Origin: Plectosphaerella cucumerina
Lineage: Eukaryota; Ascomycota; Sordariomycetes; Glomerellales; Plectosphaerellaceae
NCBI GenBank assembly: GCA_020746995.1
Contig: JAGPXD010000001.1
Location: 4,340,001 to 4,404,000, forward strand
Reading direction: 5' to 3'
DNA: 64,000 nt
Shown: piece by piece, positions 10,914 through 22,710 of the stretch
Layout of the letters: each line of letters opens with the position of its first letter
Position numbering within the stretch: position 1 is the stretch's first letter
Notes under the pieces: generated by a model
Seen by the model: the letters and a program-made list of their open reading frames with translations, nothing else
What the model was told of the DNA's origin: nothing
The model's database searches: none
Position numbers and translations under genes: made by a program

Positions 10914-13900
10914 CTTGTGTGTCGTCGTTGTCGTCGCTCTGCACTACGCCCTTCATGCGAAAGGGGGCAACAGTTGTTTGAAGCGTCCTGCAAGATGTAC
11001 GACCGTTTCCGAGGCGGTCACTCGAGGTTCTCGAGGTTTCTGTCCGGCAATTTTTGAGTCAGGTCGGGCCGAGTCGAGTCGAGTTGCAAGTCGGGGTCGG
11101 ACAGAGATCGATCTGTGTCAACCAAGATTCGCCGGGGTTGGCGACGATGATATACGGCACGACACACCCACCCCTCTTTCGGATGGCCGGGTCCCCTGCC
11201 TTTCTTTTCCCTACCACAGGTTTTTCGACAAGCGGCACTGGGCCGAATCGAGCAAGTCGTCAGCCGGTGCAGCAGCAGCGAACTTGCGTGTCTTGCGTGG
11301 TGGACAGCCTTGGCAGCCAACCCCGATCTCCTAGCGGCAGGGCGGAGCCCGGCAACGAGACGGACGACTCTCACACTGGCCCGGTCCTCGGGGCGCGCGC
11401 CACAGGGATGCAACCCGCAGATGCGCCTGAAGAAGTGGGGAGTCCCGGTGGGCGCTTGACGTATCGATGCCGTTACGCTTTTGTCGACGCCTGCCTGGGT
11501 AGCCGGGGAAAGCAAGTCGAAAAAACAGGTGGCGCAGGTGTGTTGCCGAGCGGGCAAAGAGGCAGCTCAGAGCGCCAGGAACAAGGCCGAGACTGCTGCA
11601 GGTCCTAGCCTCCTTGCGGGTGCTGCTCCGTACCGTCCCGGACCGTCAGCTACGGCTCGTCGTCTCGCTTCCACGGTTCGTCGGGTGATGGGTCCTCTCG
11701 ATGTTGTGTCTGACAGGCGAAGGAAGCGTTGTCGATCTCCAGCTTGAAGGTGTTCCTTGACTGATCACCCTCGCAGAACAATCAGGCGAGACTTGAGATG
11801 AACAGCTTTGCTGCTCCGCCCGCTCACCTCCCGCCCGCTACCTTTAAGTATTCTCACGTACAGCAGGATTCTGCCTCAGGGCTGAGCTGCCCTCCCATCT
11901 ATGTGCATGATGGATGAGGGGGCGGACGCTGCCGTTAGCACGCCATGCAGACAAAGCCTCTCGACTCAAGCCGAAACGACCCAAAAACAGAAACGCACTC
12001 TCTACCTGCTTCAGTTGCCTAGCCGGGCACGGGGCCACATGTTGACCACGTCCCTCCACTGACTGTGCCAGTAGGAAGCCCGCCGTGGGTTGCGAATGAG
12101 CGTCTTGCACCGTCATCTCACATCAACATCCTCGTCCACCCGAGCCCATGGGCTAAGCCTCCGTTTCTGGGGCCGCCCAGCCACCCAATCAAGCTCACCA
12201 GCGTGGCCAAGCATTCGTCCTCACTGCCCTGCTCGCCGCCTGTCGCGACCAGACCAGGCGCAGATGTCAAACCGACCTGGTCACTGCGTTGCGCAACAGC
12301 TTGAATGGTGCCGTGAAGCCTTGATTTCAAGCTGGCACCCTCTCTGTCTGAAACACGAGGCAGCCTTCACGCCCCAATGCAACGTGGTCTAGACTTGACT
12401 TGACAGGCTCCCCGCTCGACAGGCTCTGCTTTAGCTCTCAAGATTTGCACACGCCACGAACACACGTCCGACGAACGATGAACCCGGCCGGCCACGGATA
12501 TCCCTGCCGGCGGCAGAAGCAACGCGCGGAAAACTACCCACCTAAAAGCCACCAACATCTTGGAATCGCATCCTTGCCCTGCCTGCCTTGCTTCAGAGCC
12601 CCAGATGCAGCGCAAGACCTCGATCATCGGTAGGGAACAGGCTAACTGGGGTGGGGGCGCCCCCGCCGTCTGGGAGCATAGGCCTGCCGCTGGCTCTCGG
12701 CGCTGCTGGGACTTTGCAACTTTCCCATCATTCTCCTCACATGGGCTTTACGGGCCACAAGCCCACGGGGCGTTTCCTGAAAGTCGGATGCTACCGTAGC
12801 ACCCTCTGCCGTTCCGATTCTTGTCTTTCTCTTCGAGGATAATTGCAATGCTTGGTTCACTGTGACCACAAGACGGATCATACTCGTATGTTGTTGGCAT
12901 GAAGTTGCAAGACACAGTCTTCGCACCGTTGGGCCTGCCGTCGCCGTCGCCGTCGTCCGGGCGACGGGGCAGTCCCGGGGCAGATCTTCTCCCACTTTTT
13001 GCGGACCTCACTTCCAGGTTCGGCCGCGCACTTTCGGACTTGCCCACCGGTCCGAACGCACGCCCGGCCAACGTTGATGAGATCATCGCGATGGCTCTTT
13101 TCCGTCAGCGCAACACCCCCACCTCCTAGCTGAGGACCCTCGTCTCATCTTTCATGAGGTGGCTACAGAAGACGCCCGGCGGCTGAGGAGATGAACCAAA
13201 CGAAGTGATCGTTCTTTGTTTACTCCGAGTCTCGTCTGAACCAACAACAACTTGACTTTCCAGCTGGCCTGTTAGTCAACACACGTGTCTGTCCAGAGGC
13301 TTCAAGATCGCAAGCAGTCATGGTCCGCCGAGCCACGAGTCTCCAGCTGTCTTGCCGTTGGTCGTCCCAGCGCCGCTGTGCCGCTCCCAACCACCCGACT
13401 ACCAGGTCGGTAGACTCGCCGCACATGTGCCCTGCTTCGAGCCTCGTTGCCCTGACAGGCCTTGGCCACGCACGCCATCAGCTCTCCAGTGCACTAGCAG
13501 GCATCGCCGAACCCTGATCATCGGTCCCTTCAACCCAGCCTCTCTCCCCTCATCTGCTTCCTGCATGGGCCTGGTCCAGGCTCGCCTCCGACCAGATGAC
13601 GCCAAACAGCCCCCGGGGTCTTGCCCTTTTGCTCGGCGTGGCGGCCCCGGACGTCGGTCTCTTCGCGGAGGCTCTTGCATGTGCCTCGCATGCAATTCGG
13701 AGGGGTTGGCACGGGGACTCCCTCACCGAGGGTCTGGGTCGCTTCCATCTCCAGGTGCTTGTCCTACATACCCCGGGCTATCTATCCTGATCCCTGTTGC
13801 TTGTCGAGCTATTTCATCTTCGATCCCCTGAACGCCCCTGAACACCAGTCAATCACTCGACCCCAGGAAATCAAGAGGCAAATTGGGAAGCTCGTTGGCC

Positions 13901-13916
13901 TCCCTGGCCCTTGCTC
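10914..13916. other. Gene-poor intergenic region
   Basis: About 3 kb between the candidate small gene and the 3' end of the SNF2 gene. No domain, spliced gene, tRNA or transposon was recognised. A plus-strand frame at 12899-13129 (76 codons) ends in a plausible amphipathic helix, but nothing else supports it. Confidence 0.4.
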
Positions 13917-16900
13917 TCAACCGAACCGCACTCGCCGGGGTGCGTGATCTGCCTGCTCGCCTGCGATCGGTTGGCCGTCCTCTTTCACTTCCTCGAGTTT
14001 GCGCTTGAGAAGGCCTCCGGACGGTGGCTCAACCCCGGCCTTAGCCTTTGGCGGCACAATCAACAGCGGTCTCTCAACGCCATTCACGGGACCCTGTTCA
14101 CCGGCCAGGTCTGGCCTCTTCGCCGCCTGCTTCACCCCAGCTGCCCCTTGCCTCTCTCCACGCCCGACCAGCCCGGCATCCGGGTGAACCTGATGTCCAA
14201 AGCCAGTGGCAAAGATAGGCTGCGGCCGCTTCAAGAACGCAAACTGCTCCAGAGGCGGAGTGGTCGCGTCCGTCTCGAAGCGGATCTTAGCATCCGAGAT
14301 CCAATCGTGGATCGGGACATCATCCAAAATCGACTTAACCTTCCAATGCTCCGCCTGGCTCATCTTGCTCTTCCGCTGCATAATCACCTCCTCCATGCTC
14401 CCCCTGAGCACGAGCGTCTCCACTGTCACGGGCTTCTGCTGGCTGATCCGCCTCGCTCGGCCGATGGCCTGCGCCTGCACCTGGGGGTTGAGGACGGGCG
14501 AGGTGAAGTAGATTCGTGACGCGGCGCGCATGTCGAGGCCAAAAGCGGCCTGGCCAATGTCCATGAGCATGACGCGGAACTTGTCGTTGCTGTTGAACGT
14601 GTTCACGTACAACGCCTTGCGCTGCGCGGTGAGGCTCTTGTCGTAGATGAGGTATTGCACGTGCATCTGATATCGGGTGAGCGCAAGCATTGGATATGAG
14701 TGCGGGATGACTTACCACGTCCAGCATGCCGGCAAGGTACCAGGCGATATTGTCGTTATCGTAGAAAATGATCATCTGCTCTTCAGCCTGGTGCTCGGCA
14801 ACGCAGTCGAGAAGGTAGGACATCTTGGCCGACGCCGTCGCCACGATCTGGGCCTTTTTGAACGTCTCTGGAAGCCGCGCCTCGTGCTCCGCGTCATCAG
14901 TCAGGTCAGCCTCGATGTCGATATCTTTAGCCTTCTTGCGCGCCTCGGGGTGCTTGTCCTCGCCCACGCTCGTGTTTCCGGCCATGGTCGTCTTGGGTCG
15001 CTCATCTAGCTCCTCCTTGACGGCAGCCGCGGCCTGCTTGATCGCTGTGCCCTCGGCGGCGAGGCCGCCGTTCATGAGGCTGTTGAAGCGCGTCTCATCA
15101 CCCAGGGAGGCGCGGATGAGCTTTTGCGCTGCGGATACGTACGGGCTGATCGTGCAGCCGAGCTCGTCCTGACCAATGTCGAAACACCAAGCGCCAGCCG
15201 CTTCGGGGAGAAAGTCCTGCACGAGAATGGGAACCTCATGCTGCTCGCTGCTTACAGTTCTGACCAGGTTGGCGAGCGCGACCTCGGCGACTTCGACGGC
15301 AGAGTGGATCAGCGCATCGTCCTCCTGGCTTAGGGGCACTTTCTTGTCCTCCAGGAACTTCTTCGCCGTCTTGAGCGCTGATGTAAGGCTGTCCGGCGAG
15401 AAGAAGACGCCGCCGAAGAAGCTGGCCTGTTGCAAGTTCTGCACCGCCTCCATCAGAGCCCGGCGCTGCTTGGGATGGAAGAAGTAGTCGACGTCGGTCC
15501 TCTGCGACTGAACCGCGTTGAAGATGATGGTGGCGGAGAAGACGTTGAGAGCGAGCTTGTCCTGGTAGGATCCTTCGAGCACGGTGACCTTTTCATCGAT
15601 TTTCGGGTACATGTGCGTTAGCTGTGCGAGAGGGTGCCGGATGATGAGGGAGTTGAGTGCTCCACGGAGAGCGGTATGGTGTCCGTTTCCCTCCTGGTTC
15701 TTAGGGAGGACATACGACGACCAGTCGGCAGGCTCCTCTCCCTCCGCCGCCACGTTCGCCCAAGGACGAGCCTTGAGATAGAGCGTTGCTATAGCTCCGA
15801 TCTTCTGGATGTCCTTGTACTCTTGATCATGGCGCGTAGTCGCCTTTGTCGTTTTGGTCTCTGAAGCATCCGAGCTGTTTCCGCTGCCGTGTCCGTTCTC
15901 TACGCCGTACAATCCCTTGCTGGGTGTTCCAGTGACGATCCATCTAGATGTCGCATAGAGGCTGTCCAGGCCTCGGTGGAAGTCGCTCTTGGTGTTGATC
16001 CTGGAGTTTCCGAGTCTGTGGCCCTCGTCGACAATGATGCGTTTGAAATGGATCCCCGAAAGGTGATTGTCCTCGAGGGGACCCGCCGGGTCATTACGGA
16101 CCATCCACTCGAGCAAGTTGTGCGTACAGATGACAATGTCATACTCGGCAAGAACAGCAGGCTTCGGGACGCCTGCTTCCTTTTCCACCAAGAACACCTT
16201 GAGTCCAACGGTATGCTTGGATACTTCCTCTTGCCACTGTTGAAGCAAGTTCTGGGGTACGGCAATAAACGAAGTCTGACTGAGAAGGATCGCCTTTGGA
16301 GGAGGTTCCGGCAGCGCGACCACGGGCGTGGTGATACGACGTGATGGCCGAGCATCCGGTCTCGGAACAGCAGGAACGGCGTACCTGCCCGGGTTTCTCT
16401 GAATCGCCTGCAGACAGCCAGGAGGCATGCGGCTCTGGGCGCCAGAAGCTCCAAAGTACCATCTACATGCCAACCCATGTGCAGTAGCACAAGCGGCAGC
16501 CATGTCAACCAAGGAGCGAGCCTGCCCGGTCTTCCGCCGCACCAGTTCTCTATACGGGGGCGGAGGGGTTGGCAGGGGCCTTGTTGCCAGGATGAGGGAC
16601 AAACACATGAGGGTCTTGCCGGCGCCCATCTGCTCTGCCAGTATCCCTCCCCGAACGCCGTCGTATTGCCGCGGCTCCCGAAGCACAGCGCCGGCTTTCG
16701 GGTCGAAGAACCAGTCCTTTCCATTCTGGTCTTTGACGTGGAAGAGTCGTGGGTCCAGGAACCGGCCCGGCTGGACCTCTCGTTTGGCCATGGCTGCAAC
16801 GGACCGCCGTTGATAAGGATATAACATAGTGGTGACGCCTTCGATTTCGCCCTCCAGGACATTTTGCATGATGAAACGGAGGGTGTTGTCCGTGGCATCA

Positions 16901-17466
16901 TCCGGGTTTGGATCGGGGGCGTCAATGGTATTGAACAGCTCCAGCAGCGAGGGGGTGTGCTCGTTGTCATCTTCGACAGTTTTGAAAGGCTCTGGGAACG
17001 TTTTGGGTGGCAAGCCAAGATTTCCAGCCCAGGCGTCCGGGGAGTAGTCGAGCGTCTGTAGCACTTTTTTGCGGTTCTGGCGGAGAGACTGGGTGTCGCG
17101 AGCGATGATGCCTCGGGCAATATCATCGGGCAGCATGTAGACTCTCAAGACAGTGTACGGGGTGTCATGTTGAACGGTCAAGTATTCCAACTTGATCCAT
17201 TGCTCGTCGAAAAGACGATGGAGATGTTGAATGGGGGACGCCTTGAGAAGCTGCATATGGCTGGGGTGTTTCGAGCCGCTGATGTCAGGACGCAAGACAC
17301 GCCACTTCGGTGGGCTCTGACCATTGGCATTAAATCCATTGGCAGAGTCTTGAAAGAGGTTGAGCGAGCCTTCAGTGACCTCGGGTTGATAAGGCGCCTC
17401 GATCGTGAGACATCCCATCGGGATGTACTCGTACTCGGTGGGGGCCATCTTTGCCCTGTTTGGCAT
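13917..17466 (-). CDS. SNF2-family DNA-dependent ATPase/helicase-like protein
   Basis: Exons 17466-14716 and 14666-13917 give 1166 residues; the 49-nt intron has GTAAGT and ATCAG and is phase 0. The start is the first ATG (17466); a second at 17448 (AAG-ATG-GCC) fits Kozak better and would remove six residues. Motif I is GGILAEQMGAGKT (K near 284), motif Ia region TSFIAVPQNLLQQW, motif II DEGH (near 480-483) in place of DEAH, and motif III region WIVTGTPSKGL. The helicase C domain after the intron carries MLMDIGQAAFGLDM and QAQAIGRARR. There is a ~100-residue insertion between motifs I and Ia, and a long helical region between the lobes. I see no RING finger, so it is not a canonical Rad5/Rad16 protein. 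Members of this group remodel nucleosomes or displace DNA-bound proteins; the specific role here is unknown. Confidence 0.85.
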
Positions 17467-18040
17467 CGGAAGCAATCGTGATCAATACATTGGGAGAGAG
17501 AGGTCGCGTGAGGCTGTAAGCAAGTGAATGAATGAGAGCAAATTGCTCACAGTGAGCTTGACATAGAGCTGGTGTGTGTGAGGGCAATGGTGATGGTGGA
17601 AGGGAGAGATGATGAGATGATGAGATGCACTTGGTGAGATCGATTGGTGCTGTTGCCTGATACCGCCACAGCGAGGGGGCTGGGCAAGAGACACTGTGTA
17701 TGCTGCTGGACTGTCCGCACAATGTACAGTGTGGGCACATAATAGTTGCGCGGACATCTAAGTATGAGTGGACCCACTTGCTCGATACAGTGAATGTACT
17801 CGTACTGCGGCTACTATCAACCGAGGAAAGAATTCATATTTCTCAGAATCTGGAGGAAAGAGAATAAGCGTAAGAAGAAGAAAAAAGTGACCTGCTGACC
17901 GCCTGCATGACCGTGGTATCTGCGTTCCATGACGCCCAGTGTATATCCCCGAAAGACCAGCCGGTCTTGTACAATATGCGCCGTGTAAACTCCGTGAGAA
18001 AAAGAAAACATGATCGAGACCAGCTCGAGTGGAGGACATC
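17467..18040. other. SNF2 gene promoter and GH16 3' region
   Basis: Both flanking genes are on the minus strand. Apart from short AG-rich tracts near 17580-17620 and 17860-17890, nothing is seen. Confidence 0.45.
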
Positions 18041-18994
18041 TCAAATATCCTGGAACACCCTCACGGAGTTGATGAGCCAGTAAGCATCGGCAAAGGCACC
18101 GGGGTTTTGGGCGACCCAGGCGGCGCAGGTGGGTGCCAAGGCGGCGCATTCGGGGTTCTGGTTCCAGACGTTGCCGGCCCATTCGCCGCAGAGGGCAATG
18201 TTGAAGACGAGACTGTTCTGCGTGAAGAAGCTTGGTATATCGCAGCCGGCACCGCCGTTGAAGGCTGCGAGGGCGGGACCCCAGCCCGAGGGGTTGGGAG
18301 AGTCGGAGAAGACGTCGGCGGGGATCTTGTAGCGCGGGAAGAACCAGACGGCAATGCGTTCATCGGTCCAGTCCAGTGCGTAAATGCCACCTCCGATGGC
18401 GTTGAATCCGTCGCCGTAGTTCTGGTTGCTCTCGGTCGACTGCCCGCAGCCGAGGAAGGCGTTGCCGGCATTGCAGTCCGTCTCCTTGAGCGTGGTGGAG
18501 CCGATGGTGCCTTCATTTGTGACGCGGCAGCCGGGCCGGGTGTGAAGGGTGACGACGTTGCGCTCCTGGGTGTTGACGCCCTCTATCACGTCGATCTCGC
18601 CTTGGTTGGGCCAGTCGGGGCCGAAGAGCCAAAAGGCCGGCCAGACGGCGCAGGACGAGGTGGGCATGTGGGCGATGTCGGCGATGAAGAGGCCGCGGTC
18701 CCACGCCTTCTTGGACGTCAGGCGGACGGACATTCTGTTCTGGCTGGGGGCGCGCCAGTCGACGCCCAGGTAGACTCCATCTCTGGCGAAGCCCGCGAGG
18801 CTTTGCGCGTTTGCCTCGCCGGCGGGAACGTAGCGCTGGACGCCTTTTGTGGGATCGGGAAGGTCGAAGAAGCTGAACTCGTCGAAAAAGTTTGCCTTTG
18901 TGAACTCGTCTGTCAGGGTATAACGCGCTGTACAGCGGTTGAGGAAGAGAGCGAGGGCGCCCAGGTGAAGAGCGAGTGGCTGGAAGGGCCGCAT
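18041..18994 (-). CDS. Secreted glycoside hydrolase family 16 endo-beta-glucanase-like enzyme
   Basis: A single exon of 317 residues. Residues 1-23 form a signal peptide (MRPFQPLALHLGALALFLNR). The GH16 jelly-roll carries the family signature GEIDVIEG at about 132-139: E133 is the expected nucleophile, D135 assists and E138 is the acid/base. The preceding CAVWPAFWLFGPDWPNQ and the NVVTLHTRPGC segment also match the fungal GH16 group related to laminarinase and mixed-linked (1,3;1,4)-beta-glucanases. Several Cys residues suggest disulfides. There is no carbohydrate-binding module, Ser/Thr linker or GPI signal, so the protein is probably freely secreted. Substrate could be beta-1,3-glucan or mixed-linkage glucan; the sequence does not settle it. 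Confidence 0.92.
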   Translation of the reverse strand: MRPFQPLALHLGALALFLNRCTARYTLTDEFTKANFFDEFSFFDLPDPTKGVQRYVPAGEANAQSLAGFARDGVYLGVDWRAPSQNRMSVRLTSKKAWDRGLFIADIAHMPTSSCAVWPAFWLFGPDWPNQGEIDVIEGVNTQERNVVTLHTRPGCRVTNEGTIGSTTLKETDCNAGNAFLGCGQSTESNQNYGDGFNAIGGGIYALDWTDERIAVWFFPRYKIPADVFSDSPNPSGWGPALAAFNGGAGCDIPSFFTQNSLVFNIALCGEWAGNVWNQNPECAALAPTCAAWVAQNPGAFADAYWLINSVRVFQDI

Positions 18995-21041
18995 CGGAAA
19001 GGACTGAGTAGCTGTGAGATGGTAGAGACAGGAGACCTAAGATATGCCTGGCGGCCGAGAAAGGATGGTGTAGAAAAGCGGTGGTGGCTGCGGTATGTGT
19101 ATGAGGAAGGAGTGGAATGACCAGGCATGTCTCGCTGGGTTGGTAGAAGGAGGAAATCGGGTTCCTTAAGTTGCTGCCCGAGATGGAAGGAAGTGGAAAG
19201 AAGCCAAGGCAGGTGCAGGCGCGGTGGGGTGAGAACAGCGTAACTGACCCGTCAGGCTGGGTCTTTGGCCTGGAGGAGCTGTGAGGAAGGTGCGATGCAA
19301 CAGGCCAAACCACCGAGGAGCGGATACCTGGGATAAGGCAGTACGTGATTCTGATGTTTGAACGGGGCAAGTGCATCGGAATAGCCACAACGGCCGTCGC
19401 AGATGACATATAATGCCGGGCACTGCCGCAGTCAGGAATGGAGGGGCAACGATCCGGCCGAGTGACCACCCGGGGACCACGCTGCATTCCTCAGCCCGGC
19501 AAGGTGAATCACATCTCGGGCGCTCATGACCGTAAACCCGGTCGGCCTGAACGGCGCATCACTCACCTGCTGGGCACATGCTTCACAGATGACCAGCCAC
19601 CACTCACACCATCCTTGGCCTGCTGTGCTGGCGCCGGCGACCACCGGGGTCCGACTTGACCCTGAAGCGGAATGCCAATCGACGAGCGACCACACCAGTC
19701 CTCGGGCCATCATCCTTACCCAAAGACCGTACTCCCCTCGGCGCAAACAAACCTGACAATGGTGTTCCGCCGAGGTGCCATGATGGAGTCGAAAATACCA
19801 GAAAAATGCAGAGGACGAAGGCTGGGCGAAACAAGGAGTCACCAGTTGTCGTCCAACGCAGACCAATCATTGGGCCCGCATCGCCGGCACCCGGAACCAC
19901 CACCGCCCCCCCGGCGGCAAACTCGACTGGACGTGGCGTGCCGGCGCGGCGGACTTTCTCGGAGACCCGCGGCAACCGTCAGCGCGTGCCCTCGAGAGGC
20001 TACCAGAGCACCCCGGGGATATCCCACGTGGCACTCCAAGGTAATGACCTGGCCCTCAGCCCCTTTGAAACATTTTTACAACCGATCCGGGCTTGTGGGG
20101 TTGAAGATGGCCCCCATCTCGTATTGGAATGTGGGTGCCCTTGCAGAATGAAGGCCCCTGGTCCTGTCACTGTCGAGTTCCGTGCAGATGCAGAGTCATG
20201 ACGATGTATGTACTTAAGGTCTTTACTGCCCAGAATCACTCTTGTTCGTACTTGTGACATGTCCACCAGAGTTCTGTCTTGCCTGCCGTCTACCCGACTC
20301 CTGCTCTGACGACATGACGACCGCATGGCGATAGGGGCTGCCTGATTATCACGGGTATCACACGGCCACCGGGTACCCCGACTCAACATCCCGGCTGCTC
20401 GGCATCGTTGCTGTGCCCCTATCAAGTGGGCTACGGATCGACGACCACTACGAACTCTCCGACTCGGACATCTCGTACAGCATGGTTCGTGGGTTATGTT
20501 TTCTGGGCATCCAAAGACGTGCACAGACACCGTTGCATGTCACTTCCGACAACATGTCATCCCTCGATGCCGCTGGCAGGACTTGACTCGAGGCAGTCTG
20601 AAGCATGCCGGTGACATAACTGTACAACCCGCCACTCTCGGTCACAGCATCGTTACGCCTCGTACAACGACAATGTCTATTGGCCTCACAAGATGACACG
20701 GCCGTGCGGAAACACGTCTATCGCCTCTGAACCCTCATCGTCGCACATGCATCGTCTCAATTCGTACAGTCGCCTGTCATCCTTCCAGTCATGCCATCGC
20801 CGGCCTGCTCGTCTCGAATTGCATCGAGCGGCAGGCATCCAGTTATGGGTGGGGTATACCACGCAAAAACGCCGGTCTATCCATATGCAAAATGGGTCTT
20901 TGAAAGAAGTGAAAAGAGGAGGTGCTGGTCAGCCAGCCCATGGCATAGCTTGCCGGCCTCCCACCAGGTGCGCCGCGCTCGGCAGCTTCACCCCGTCGTA
21001 CACACGGCCCGAGAGCGGCCGAGATGCGCCCGGCTGGGGCA
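18995..21041. other. GH16 upstream region and MNN10 3' region
   Basis: About 2 kb with no supported gene. The longest plus-strand frame (19656-20201) is Arg/Pro/Thr-rich without domain or splice features and is judged non-coding. Confidence 0.45.
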
Positions 21042-22566
21042 TCACAGCTTCACCCTCTGGCCCGTCAACTTGAACCAGGCGACGGCGACGAGGTCCTCCT
21101 TGAAGCGTTCCCAGGGATTCCGGTTCAGGTAATAGCTGAGCTGGCGGTACTGGAACATCTCGCCCCAGCAGTCGCGGCCCCATTCGCAGCCGGCCATGCT
21201 GACGACAAAGTCGCGATCCTCCTGGTCGTAGTGGAAGCGGGGATCGAGGTTGTCCGCGTCGCCGCAGGCGCCGGGCGGGAAGCTGTTGATCATGCGCTGC
21301 GGCAGCAGGGCCACGTGCTGACGGACCCAAGGTTGGTTGGTGTACATCTGTGCAAAGGCGTCCTGCTCCTTGTGCGTCCACTCCATATGCTTCTGCTCGT
21401 AGTGGACCGGATCCCACCACATGTCGAGCACCTGGTCAGTCCAGGTACTCCGCTTCATGAAGAAGGATCCCAGGTTGAAGCCTCCACAGTCCTGGGAAAA
21501 CATCATGTTGATCGAATCGGGGTTGCCGTCGCCGACAGGGCTCTTTGCCTCGTCGTCCAGCCACTCGTCGGTGAAGGGGTGGGAAATGTTGGAGGGGTTG
21601 AAATAGTTGATGTCGCGGTACGAGTGCTCGGCCACGTTTTTGAAGATGTAGTCCTGGAGGGAGTACGTGGGCTCCATGATAACCGTGTTCAGGTCGAGCC
21701 ACCACACCCTGTAGTCGCGATGATCAGCCATTGAGCTTGGAGGCGGAGAGGCTGAAGAGACGAAGACTTACCACTCGGCCTTGGGGTATTTGTGGAAGGC
21801 TTCCCGGATGTAATCGACCTTTTCCCAGCTTTGGCGCCACTCGTGCGCATACCGCTTCTTGGTGCTCATGTCGACGATCTCGAGCTCGTACCCCCAACGA
21901 GCAACGTACTTGTTCTTGTTCCGAATGCTGTCGCGCTCGATGGCCCACTCACGCGCGCCCTTCCATTGCATGACGCCGCCTTCGATGTTGGCCGCGAGGA
22001 TGATGACATATTTTTGTCCTCCGCCAAGCCAGGATGTCCTTCGCCAGTAGTATATCAATGCTGAGAGGGGCAAGAGGTGTCAGCGCAAACCAAACCGGGG
22101 GAGCGGGGGCAGCGGGCCAGGACTCACGGGTATTGTAGAATAGAATGACGCAGAGCAGAATCATGAAGAGGGCCAGCAGACGGAACCGTGTCTTCCGACC
22201 CAGCCTCGTCCACAGCCTGTGTATCCTGCCGGCCAGCGGCAGCCTCTCCCATGACCACCGACTGGGTCCCTGCTGTATCTGTGCGTACTTCTCCCCGTAC
22301 GCGGCACTCGGGCCATGGTTGAAGCGTGGTAGGTTGCTCGAGATGCGGCGCATGTGTCGTTGGAAGAACCCCTGGTTCTGCGTCGAGAAGGACGGGTAGC
22401 CGTTAACACCGATGGTCCTCATCTTGGAAGCCTCCCAGGGGGTCGAGTTGAAGGTAGGACTGGGGAAACCTCTCGCGGGACTAGACCGGCCGCTGTCGTT
22501 GATGTTAAGGCCGGGGCTCGACCAACCGCCTCCAGGTATAGGCGACGGTGTTCGCGAGAAGGTCAT
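21042..22566 (-). CDS. MNN10: Golgi alpha-1,6-mannosyltransferase subunit, GT34 family (Mnn10-like)
   Basis: Exons 22566-22128, 22060-21772 and 21708-21042 give 464 residues. Introns have GTGAGT/CTCAG and GTAAGT/TACAG; the last acceptor (21709-21711) was chosen because it yields the continuous family motif AEWVWWLDLNTVIMEP. The upstream in-frame codon at 22602 is GTG, so the ATG at 22566 is the start. The protein has a Ser/Pro-rich cytosolic N-terminus, one signal-anchor segment (about 127-146, LLALFMILLCVILFYNT), and a lumenal GT34 domain starting YVIILAANIEGG. The usual Asp-x-Asp position reads D-L-N. Mnn10 proteins work in the M-Pol II complex, extending the alpha-1,6-mannose backbone of N-glycan outer chains. 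The remainder (FNLGSFFMKRS, EQDAFAQMY, DFVVSMAGC) matches the family closely. Confidence 0.93.
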
Positions 22567-22611
22567 AGGCGTCGCAGGGGTACCTGCAGCATCGAGGCGC
22601 ACGAGCGTGTC

Positions 22612-22710
22612 AGCGAGCCGGCTTGTGGCACCTGGCGAGGGGGAGCGGCGAAGAAGAGGGGGAGGGGGAGGGGAAGAAGGGAAGGAAAAAGGAATGAAGG
22701 AAAGACTAGA
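22612..22710 (-). promoter_or_regulatory. Polypyrimidine leader tract upstream of MNN10
   Basis: On the MNN10 coding strand this is an almost continuous C/T run just upstream of the start codon (purine-rich on the plus strand, e.g. gggggagggggagggg near 22658-22673). CT-rich tracts next to transcription starts are common in filamentous fungi, so this probably marks the MNN10 core promoter or 5' leader. Confidence 0.5.

Noticed and set aside
18029..19120. Plus-strand frame of 363 codons
   Set aside because: Antisense to the GH16 gene, which has catalytic residues and a signal peptide.
22564..22602. Longer MNN10 N-terminus beginning at 22602
   Set aside because: That codon is GTG; the first ATG in the frame is at 22566 and begins a typical MTFSRTPSPIPGG start.
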